Assembly (NCBI GenBank): GCA_964361885.1 | Contig: CAYICL010000037.1 | Span: 1 to 6,142 of the forward strand | Source: CAYICL01 sp964361885 | GTDB lineage: Bacteria > Patescibacteriota > Microgenomatia > UBA1400 > CG1-02-47-37 | Reading direction: 5' to 3' | Length of the DNA: 6,142 bases | Shown here: positions 1 through 6,000 of the stretch, one piece after another | How the letters are laid out: every line of letters starts with the position of its first letter | Numbering within the stretch: position 1 is the stretch's first letter | The notes under the pieces: generated by a model | Databases searched by the model: none | Told to the model about the DNA's origin: nothing | Seen by the model: only the letters and a program-made list of their open reading frames with translations | Program-made: the position numbers and the translations under genes

Positions 1-911
1 CTGATATGTGCACTTTTGCTATCGGTTCGGAAACTGCCGGTTCTATCCGCCAGCCGGCTGCCTGGTGCGGCATTACCGGCTTTAAACCGACTTACGGCCG
101 GGTTTCCCGTTACGGCGTCATTGCCATGGCTTCATCGACTGACTCGCCCGGCCCCTTAACTAAAACAGTTTATGACGCCGCTTTAGTCACTCAAATCATT
201 GCCGGGAAAGATCCGTTTGATGCCACCACCTCTCCGTTACCGGTTGATATTTCTCTTAAAGACATTGAGGCCGCCCAGTCCCTTCGAGGCTTAAAAATTG
301 CTTTGCCCAAAGAATATTTGCTTGATGAGATGAAACCAGCAGTTAAAGCTTTAATTTTAGCCGCCAGTCAGAAATTACAAACCCTCGGCGCTAAAGTTGA
401 AACCATCTCTTTGCTGGATCCCCACTACGCGATCGGAGTTTACACGGTTGTTTCCCGCTCAGAAATCTCTTCCAATCTGGCCCGTTATGACGGGATCCGT
501 TACGGCCGCCCCCGGAGCAGTTTTTCTCATGAGGCCAAAAACAGAGTCATGCTCGGCACCTATACTTTATCCAGCGGTTATTACGACCAATACTACAATA
601 AAGCCCAGCAGGTCAGAAACATGATGATTCAGGAATTTAACCAGACTTTTAAAAAATTCGACCTGATGATCGGCCCGACTTCTCCCGGCCCGGCTTTAAA
701 ACTCGGCGCCAGCCTTAATGATCCTATGTTTGGCGACTTGCAGGACATTTTAGTCGAAGCCAGCTCGCTTTCCGGCTTAACAAGCTTAAGCATTCCTTGC
801 GGCTTGGTTGACAATTTACCTATCGGCTTACAAATTACCGGGCCGCAGTTCAGCGAACAAAAGGTCTTGCAAGCCGGTTCGGCTTATCAGCAAGCCACTT
901 TAAAACTATGA
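1..911 (+). CDS. gatA: Aspartyl/glutamyl-tRNA amidotransferase subunit A, 5' end missing
   Basis: GatA is the glutaminase subunit of GatCAB. It releases ammonia from glutamine, and GatB uses that ammonia to convert Glu-tRNA(Gln) or Asp-tRNA(Asn) to the amide form in the cytoplasm. The reading frame is open from the window edge (first whole codon at 3), so the ATG at 6 is an internal Met and the true start lies upstream. Seen: the amidase-signature stretch GSETAGSIRQPAAWCG, with the expected acyl-enzyme serine encoded at 42-44, then GFKPTYGRVSRYG, SGYYDQYYNKAQQVR and a C-terminal GLQITGP motif. The Lys and the cis-Ser of the Ser-cisSer-Lys triad lie in the missing part, about one third of the usual 480-490 residues. 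The first Gly of the usual TGGSIRQP is Ala here, a tolerated change in amidases. Its TGA overlaps the gatB start as ATGA, so the two are probably co-transcribed and translationally coupled. Confidence 0.96.
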   Translation, partial: DMCTFAIGSETAGSIRQPAAWCGITGFKPTYGRVSRYGVIAMASSTDSPGPLTKTVYDAALVTQIIAGKDPFDATTSPLPVDISLKDIEAAQSLRGLKIALPKEYLLDEMKPAVKALILAASQKLQTLGAKVETISLLDPHYAIGVYTVVSRSEISSNLARYDGIRYGRPRSSFSHEAKNRVMLGTYTLSSGYYDQYYNKAQQVRNMMIQEFNQTFKKFDLMIGPTSPGPALKLGASLNDPMFGDLQDILVEASSLSGLTSLSIPCGLVDNLPIGLQITGPQFSEQKVLQAGSAYQQATLKL

Positions 912-1800
912 CTAAACTTTACCCAACTATCGGTCTGGAAATCCACGTTGAATTAACCACTGCTTCTAAAATGTTTTGCGGCTGTCCGGCCGATCATTTT
1001 GGGAAATCACCCAACACTCAAACTTGTCCGGTTTGCTTAGGCTTGCCCGGGGCCTTGCCGGTGCCTAACCAGAAAGCCATTGACTGGACAATTTTGACCG
1101 GTCTGGCTTTAAATTGTGAGATTAGAAAAGAATCGACTTTTGACCGCAAGCACTACTTTTACCCGGACCTGCCTAAAGGTTTCCAAATCTCCCAATATGA
1201 CGACCCTTTCTGTAAAAACGGCTTTATCAAGCTTGATTCCGGCAAAACGATCCATATTAACCGGGTGCATTTGGAAGAAGATACGGCTAAACTGCTTCAC
1301 AAAAAAGTTAAAGGAAAAGACGTTACTCTGGTTGACTTTAACCGTTCCGGCGTTGCCTTAATGGAAATCGTCACCGAGCCCGACTTAATCTCAGGCGTTG
1401 AAGCCAAAGAATTCTTAAAAAAGCTCCGGGATATTCTCCGGACTTTAAAGGTTTCCGACTGTGATATGGAAAAAGGCTCAATGAGGCTGGAAGCCAATAT
1501 TTCTTTAACTGCCGATCCAAAAAAACTGGCCGCTTACAAAGTTGAAGTCAAAAACCTAAACTCTTTCAGGTTTGTGGATCAGGCCATCAACTTTGAACTT
1601 GACCGCCAAACTTCCCTTTTAAAGCAGGGGATTACCCCNNNNNNNNNNNNNNNNNNNNNNNNNNNNNNNNNNNNNNNNNNNNNNNNNNNNNNNNNNNNNN
1701 NNNNNNNNNNNNNNNNNNNNNNNNNNNNNNNNNNNNNNAATCCGATCCCACCCAGGTCAGAAAACTCCTCCTTAAGCACCTTCAGGGTCTCTCCCTGTAG
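908..1800 (+). CDS. gatB: Aspartyl/glutamyl-tRNA amidotransferase subunit B, interrupted by an assembly gap
   Basis: GatB phosphorylates the mischarged Glu- or Asp-tRNA and amidates it with ammonia from GatA. The first 243 codons match the GatB catalytic domain: IGLEIHVEL near residue 8, a probable zinc site C24-x-C26 and C40-P-V-C43, HYFYPDLPKGFQISQYD, HLEEDTAKL, DFNRSGVALMEIVTEPD, and EVKNLNSFRF close to the gap. After the gap, the frame starting at 1741 reads SDPTQVRKLLLKHLQGLSL and stops at TAG 1798-1800. That resembles the end of the GatB tRNA-binding (YqeY-like) tail, so I end the gene there. Reading the 100 Ns literally instead gives an unlike sequence ending at 1810, an artefact of the arbitrary gap size. 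About 200 of the usual ~475 residues are missing. The last residues and the stop come from palindromic repeat copy 1. There is no Shine-Dalgarno; the start is set by the ATGA overlap with gatA. Confidence 0.93.
1639..1738. other. Scaffold gap of 100 N inside gatB
   Basis: Exactly 100 Ns, the conventional placeholder for a gap of unknown size. GatB needs roughly 200 more residues between the two flanks, so the true gap is probably 600-700 bases. If the GatB-like frame at 1741 is right, the missing length is 2 modulo 3. The flanks read as the middle and the end of the same gene, which supports the join. A repeat copy starts only 41 bases after the gap, so repeat-driven misassembly should still be kept in mind. 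Confidence 0.98.
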
Positions 1801-1801
1801 G
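1779..1801 (+). repeat. Palindromic repeat, copy 1 (overlaps the end of gatB)
   Basis: Left arm CCTTCAGGG (1779-1787), loop TCTCT (1788-1792) and right arm CCCTGTAGG (1793-1801). The arms pair as CAGGG/CCCTG plus CCT/AGG, with one T-T mismatch between them. Read in the gatB frame it encodes the tail LQGLSL and the TAG stop. Unlike copies 2 and 3, it lacks the downstream segment TCTTTGCCGGTACTTGC; a different sequence carrying TTGACA follows after 5 bases. No T-run follows the hairpin, so it is not a classical intrinsic terminator. Confidence 0.85.
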
Positions 1802-1806
1802 CTGGA

Positions 1807-1835
1807 TTGACAACCAGCAGCCAATAAAATATAAT
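1807..1835 (+). promoter_or_regulatory. Consensus sigma70 promoter for the first orphan gene
   Basis: TTGACA at 1807-1812 and TATAAT at 1830-1835, separated by exactly 17 bases: a perfect match to the housekeeping bacterial promoter. The expected transcription start is near 1842, only about 4 bases before the ATG at 1846. The mRNA would then have almost no leader and no room for a Shine-Dalgarno. The -35 lies in the loop of a small inverted repeat (GCTGG 1801-1805 / CCAGC 1814-1818), which may be chance. Confidence 0.8.
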
Positions 1836-1845
1836 ACTTTGCTAT

Positions 1846-2409
1846 ATGCCTAATACACCAGATAAGGAAACACCTTTATTGATTCAAATTGCCTTAAGAG
1901 AATTAGAGGAAAGAGAAAGCGAAAGAGAAAAACTTGAAGAAGGTTATCAAAAATTAGACTCATACATCGACGAGATAATCGATCTTGCCTGTTTGGTCGA
2001 AGTTAATCCTAAAAAAAATATCAAATATTCTAGCAACTCTTTTGAGGGAGCACTCTTCCGCGGTTTTGAGTTAACTGGGATCTTACCTAACTACGAGAAA
2101 ATGCAGGCCAATATCAAACTTTCAAGAATGGTTTCAGCTGACTTGGATAAAACTCCGGCCCGTGTGATGGTTAGCATGGATCTTTACCCGGCTGGCCAGA
2201 TTGAGCCAAATGAAGATCAACTGCTTGGATCACTTGATTATGCTCTAGGGTATAATTTACTAATAAGTCATAACAAAAGTCATAACAAAGCTGACAAAAT
2301 GTCCGTACCAACAATAACTCCAGGTGACGCTACATTTGATTGGCATTTACGGAATATCCAGGTTGTTATCAGCACTGCCAAGGAGATCCTTCAAGGTCTC
2401 TCCCTGTAG
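1846..2409 (+). CDS. Hypothetical protein, 187 residues, N-terminal coiled coil
   Basis: I do not recognise this family. The start at 1846 is the first ATG after a perfect promoter, and no Shine-Dalgarno precedes it. Residues about 10-45 are rich in Glu, Lys, Arg and Leu and look like a long, charged helix, probably a coiled coil. The rest is mixed alpha/beta in character, with a segment ARVMVSMDLYPAG near residues 105-117. There is no signal peptide or membrane segment, so it is probably cytoplasmic. Residues 141-148 are a duplicated SHNK. The protein ends in LQGLSL, encoded together with its TAG stop by repeat copy 2; GatB ends the same way, so the tail probably belongs to the repeat rather than the fold. 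The gene is AT-richer than its housekeeping neighbours (19 G+C in the 60 bases 1921-1980, against 29 in dnaE 5041-5100), which hints at transfer. Own promoter; one-gene unit. Confidence 0.85.
   Translation: MPNTPDKETPLLIQIALRELEERESEREKLEEGYQKLDSYIDEIIDLACLVEVNPKKNIKYSSNSFEGALFRGFELTGILPNYEKMQANIKLSRMVSADLDKTPARVMVSMDLYPAGQIEPNEDQLLGSLDYALGYNLLISHNKSHNKADKMSVPTITPGDATFDWHLRNIQVVISTAKEILQGLSL
2266..2289 (+). repeat. In-frame 12-bp tandem duplication
   Basis: AGTCATAACAAA occurs twice back to back with no mismatch. In the frame of the surrounding gene it gives SHNK twice (residues 141-148). The length is a multiple of three, so the frame is kept. It looks like a recent replication-slippage duplication in a tolerant loop. 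Confidence 0.9.
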
Positions 2410-2436
2410 GTCCTGTAGGTCTTTGCCGGTACTTGC
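2388..2436 (+). repeat. Palindromic repeat, copy 2 (overlaps the end of the first orphan gene)
   Basis: Left arm CCTTCAAGG (2388-2396), loop TCTCT and right arm CCCTGTAGG (2402-2410). Pairing is as in copy 1 except for one extra mismatch (A for G at 2394). The right arm contains a 9-base unit CCTGTAGGT duplicated in tandem (2403-2411 and 2412-2420). It then runs into TCTTTGCCGGTACTTGC (2420-2436), identical to copy 3. Read in the frame of the upstream gene it encodes LQGLSL and the TAG stop. Its last four bases, TTGC, begin the -35 of the next gene's candidate promoter. Confidence 0.88.
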
Positions 2437-2461
2437 AATCTAGATTATAGTTGGATATTAT
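2433..2461 (+). promoter_or_regulatory. Candidate promoter for the second orphan gene, leaderless
   Basis: TTGCAA (2433-2438, 4 of 6 consensus bases), a 17-base spacer, then TATTAT (2456-2461, 5 of 6). The predicted start of transcription falls on the A of the ATG at 2468. The TTGC comes from the end of repeat copy 2. An overlapping alternative, TTGCCG (2423-2428) with 17 bases to TATAGT (2446-2451), would start near 2458 and give a leader of about 10 bases. AGGA at 2462-2465 sits only 2 bases from the ATG, too close to act as a normal ribosome site for it. Confidence 0.55.
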
Positions 2462-2467
2462 AGGAAT

Positions 2468-2974
2468 ATGTCTTTAGAAGATATAATGAGTTATGCGAGA
2501 GGAATTTGGCCGCGTATGGAGTTAGAAAAAAAAGAAGAAAGTTCTCTTTACTCTCGCGTTAAAACATTGTTAATGCGGGATGGACAGATTGAAATAGACT
2601 TAATCCCTAAACCGTTAACCTTGCTTTTGCGGGGAAAACATCGAGTTCGTCTTAGTATAGAAAAGCGCATTTTACTGCCGGATGAAACTAATCGATATTA
2701 TCCGGCAACGGTTAGGTTAAATACGGAATTTATAACATTACCTAAAGAACAAAAACCTAAAATCAAAGATGAGGACGATCTCTATATTGATATTTTACCC
2801 GAAGCTGACCAAAACAATAAATTCCGCAATATTTCTATTTTATTAGAAGACGACTCCGGTGATCATTGGAGTGGAATAAGCTACTCTATGGATCATTGGG
2901 GTAGTTACGACGCCTTGAATTCAGATGGTCGTAAGATGATAAACCAGTTATTGGACCTAGTCGAAAGAACTTGA
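2468..2974 (+). CDS. Hypothetical protein, 168 residues
   Basis: I do not recognise this family. The ATG at 2468 coincides with the predicted transcription start, so the transcript may be leaderless; a later Met at residue 7 is an alternative start. There is no signal peptide or membrane segment, so it is probably a soluble cytoplasmic protein. Residues 1-35 look helical and charged. Residues about 38-125 alternate hydrophobic and charged residues as in beta strands (QIEIDLIPKPLTLLLRG, then a stretch ending in DLYIDILPEAD). The C-terminal part has SGDHWSGISYSMDHWGSYD, with a DHW motif twice, and a final helix ending LLDLVERT. Like its upstream neighbour it is AT-rich (20 G+C in 60 bases at 2521-2580). 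It ends in TGA. If the TGA were read through, the frame would continue for 12 codons across repeat copy 3 and end in LQGLSL, the same tail as GatB and the other orphan protein. Confidence 0.82.
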   Translation: MSLEDIMSYARGIWPRMELEKKEESSLYSRVKTLLMRDGQIEIDLIPKPLTLLLRGKHRVRLSIEKRILLPDETNRYYPATVRLNTEFITLPKEQKPKIKDEDDLYIDILPEADQNNKFRNISILLEDDSGDHWSGISYSMDHWGSYDALNSDGRKMINQLLDLVERT

Positions 2975-2980
2975 TCTTTG

Positions 2981-3031
2981 GTGCTTCAGGTGCTTCAGGG
3001 TCTCTCCCTGTAGGTCTTTGCCGGTACTTGC
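2981..3031 (+). repeat. Palindromic repeat, copy 3 (between the second orphan gene and dnaE)
   Basis: Begins 6 bases after the TGA of the upstream gene. A 9-base unit GTGCTTCAG is duplicated in tandem (2981-2989, 2990-2998). The hairpin is GCTTCAGGG (2992-3000), loop TCTCT, and CCCTGTAGG (3006-3014), with CAGGG/CCCTG as the strong stem. TCTTTGCCGGTACTTGC (3015-3031) follows, identical to copy 2. Its phase relative to the upstream gene is the same as in copies 1 and 2 (LQGLSL then TAG at 3011-3013), although here a TGA precedes it. No T-run follows. Confidence 0.88.
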
Positions 3032-3045
3032 CAAGCGGCGGCAAA
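3017..3045 (+). promoter_or_regulatory. Inverted repeat overlapping the dnaE promoter
   Basis: TTTGCCG (3017-3023) and CGGCAAA (3039-3045) are perfect 7-base inverted arms around a 15-base loop. The left arm is inside repeat copy 3 and the right arm is in unique sequence. The loop contains the proposed -35 (3028-3033). It could be an operator or a cruciform, but it is followed by an A-run rather than a T-run, so it is not a terminator for the upstream gene. It could be chance. Confidence 0.35.
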
Positions 3046-3056
3046 AAAAATAAGAT
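3028..3056 (+). promoter_or_regulatory. Candidate dnaE promoter, leaderless
   Basis: TTGCCA (3028-3033, 4 of 6), a 17-base spacer, then TAAGAT (3051-3056, 4 of 6 including the key T, A and final T). The predicted transcription start is 3063, exactly the A of the dnaE ATG. The geometry matches the second orphan gene base for base: 35 bases from TTGC to ATG and 12 from the -10 to ATG. The match is weak alone; the shared spacing makes it believable. No convincing Shine-Dalgarno precedes dnaE. Confidence 0.5.
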
Positions 3057-3062
3057 GAGTTA

Positions 3063-6000
3063 ATGATTGATTTTTGCCACCTTCACGTTCATTCGGAATA
3101 TTCTTTGCTGGACGGTTTATCCAAGATCGACGAATTAATCAGCCAGACTAAAAAACTCAAAATGGACGCTATTGCTTTAACCGATCACGGCGTCATGTAT
3201 GGCGCGGTTAAATTCCACAATGCGGCTCTGAAAGCCGGCCTCAAACCGATCATCGGCGTTGAAAGCTACCTGACTACCGCTGATTTAAAAGACAAATCTC
3301 CGGGCGTCCAAAAACAAACCTATCACCAGCTGTTATTGGCCAAAAATTACCAGGGCTACAAAAACCTGATGAAGCTGACCACCATTGCTCATTTGGAAGG
3401 CTTCTATTATCGGCCCAGATTTGACTTTCCCACCCTGGAAAAATACCACGAAGGTTTAATCGCCACTTCTTCCTGCCTTCAGGGGATTATCCCTCAGCTG
3501 ATTTTGGAAGGCAGGGACAAACAGGCTTTAACCCAATGCCGCTACTTTCTTAACTTGTTCGGCCCTGACTTTTATCTGGAGTTGCAAAAGCACCAGGGCA
3601 TCCCGGAATTAAACCGGGTTAATAAAACTTTGTTTGATTTTTCCCGCCAGCTGGGCATCCCCGTTGTTGCCACCAATGATATTCACTATGTCAATCCTCA
3701 GGATGCCAAAGCCCAGGACGCGCTTTTGGCCATCCAAACCAAAACTATTTTATCGGACAAAAACCGGTTAACCATGATAGATTCACCCGACTACTACCTC
3801 AAGTCTCCGCAGGAAATGAAACAGCTATTTTCCGACCTGCCTGACGCTTTAACCAATACCAGAAAAATTGCCGACAAATGCAATGTCACGATCCCGACCG
3901 GCAAATGGATCCTGCCGGCGTTTACTTTGCCGGCCGGCTACAAAAAGTCGGAAAAGTATTTGAACGATTTGGCCCACGAAGGTTTGCTTAAACGTTTTCC
4001 CAAACCTTCTAAAGACCAGCTCCATCGGCTTGATTATGAATTAAAAGTCATCTGCGACAAGGGCTTTGCCACCTACTTTTTGATTGTTCAGGATTTTGTC
4101 AACTGGGCTAAGCAGCATCAGATCAGAGTCGGTCCGGGCCGGGGCAGCGTCGCCGGTTCCTTGGCCGCCTTTGCCTTAAGAATCACTTCCATCGACCCGA
4201 TTGAACACAATATTCCTTTTGAAAGATTCTTAAATCCTGAGCGTCCCAGTCCGCCGGATATTGACCTGGATTTTGCCGATGACCGCCGGGATGAAGTGAT
4301 TGAATACGTGGCCAATAAATACGGTAAGGATAAAGTCGCTCAAATTATCACCTTTGGCACCATGGAAGCCCGCGGCAGCATCAGGGATATCGGCCGGGTT
4401 TTGGGCCTGCCTTACTCTGATCCGGATAAAATCGCCAAATTGATTCCAATTGGTTTTAACATCGAAGAAGCTTTAGTCAATGTGCCTGAATTGCAGGAAT
4501 ACTACCGGGATGAAAAATTTAAAGATCTGCTGACTTTAGCCAAAAAAGTTGAAGGGACTGCCAGGCATGCCTCCACTCATGCCGCCGGCGTGGTCATCGG
4601 TGATAAACCTTTAACCGAATATACTCCCTTGCAGTTGGAGAGTAAAAATGAACGGGTCATGACTCAATATGATATGTACTCCCTTGACTGCAATATTGAC
4701 GCCGATGCCATCGGTCTTTTGAAAATGGACTTTTTGGGCTTGCGGAACTTAACCATTCTTCAAAATGCCATCGACTTTGTCATTGACCAGACCGGTAAAA
4801 GAGTGGACATGTCCGAAATTCCTTTAGACGATAAAGCGGCTTTTAAACTTTTGGGCAAGGGTCAAACTATCGGTATCTTTCAGCTTGAATCCGGCGGCAT
4901 GCGCCACGTGGCTAAAAAATTAAAACCATCGCGTTTTTCCGATATCACCGCTATGGTGGCTCTATACCGGCCCGGCCCGATGGGATTGATTGATGATTTC
5001 ATTGCCGGTAAGAAAAATCCTCAAAAAATCATTTATCCTCATCCAGACCTAAAACCGGTTTTGGAAGAAACCTATGGCGTTGCCGTTTACCAGGAACAGG
5101 CTTTGCAGATTGCCAATGTTATGGCCGGTTACACCCTGGGCGAAGCCGATATCCTGCGCCGGGCCATTGGTAAGAAAAAACGGGCCATGATGGCTAAAGA
5201 AAAATCCAAGTTTGGTGAGCGTGCCCGGCACAAAGGCTATTCCGCTGAAATTGCCGCCAAAATCTGGGGTTATATTGAAAAATTCGCCGGTTATGGCTTT
5301 AACAAAGCCCATGCGACCGCTTATGCCATGATTGCTTATCAAACCGCTTATATGAAGGCCAATCATCCGGTCGAGTTTATGGCCGCTTTACTCTCTGCCG
5401 AATCAAGCAATAAAGACAAAATTCCCGTAGCTGTTGACGAGGCTAAAAGAATGAAAATCAAAGTCCTGCCGCCTGATATTAACCAGTCCAGTATTGACTT
5501 TACCATTATTAAATCAGCCGATTCTTTAAATCATCAGGCCATCCGCTTTGGCCTGTCAGCCATTAAAAATGTCGGTGAAGCCGCGATTAAAGCCATCCTG
5601 ACAGGGCGAAAGAAAAAATCTTTTTCCGGTTTAACTGATTTTTGCCGCCGCATCGACCAGCAAAAAGTTAATAAAAAGGTTCTGGAAAGCCTGATTCAAG
5701 TCGGTGCTTTTGACGCTTTTGGCAAACGCGCCCGGCTTTTATTAGGCTTGGAATCAATCCGGCAAACCGCTTCCGAGCACCAGAAAACCGCTGCCAGCCC
5801 GCAAGTGGCGATGTTTTCCGGCCAGTCGGCCTCAGCTCAGGCAGTTGTCGACAAACTGCCTCAGGCTGAAGAATTTTCCAAGACCGATCTGTTAAGTTTT
5901 GAAAAACAGCTTTTGGGCTTTTACTTAACCGATCATCCTTTGGGTGAAGCTTTAAAGCAGATCAAATCCATGGTCAGCCACCATATCGGCGACCTGGATC

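Noticed and set aside
1779..1801. Rho-independent terminators
   Set aside because: The hairpins have short stems and none of the three is followed by a T-run on the + strand; the A-run after copy 3 is on the wrong side.
1739..1810. GatB ending in the frame NPIPPRSEN... with TGA at 1808-1810
   Set aside because: This frame is in phase only because the gap is written as 100 Ns. The frame from 1741 resembles a GatB C-terminus and stops at 1800.
2972..2974. UGA recoded as glycine (as in Gracilibacteria or Absconditabacteria)
   Set aside because: gatA ends on TGA in a classical ATGA overlap, and 1026 codons of dnaE contain no in-frame TGA.
1779..3031. CRISPR array
   Set aside because: Three copies about 600 bases apart with genes between them; repeats are not evenly spaced by short spacers.
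1779..3031. Integron attC sites
   Set aside because: Layout is cassette-like, but no GTTRRRY / RYYYAAC core sites flank the palindromes and no integrase is in the window.
3055..3063. Two-codon mini-ORF ATG AGT TAA just before dnaE
   Set aside because: If transcription starts at 3063 it is not transcribed, and the match could easily be chance.
5049..5366. 105-codon open frame on the minus strand
   Set aside because: Lies wholly within the well-supported dnaE coding region; a shadow frame with no start signals. The same holds for 4118-4315.
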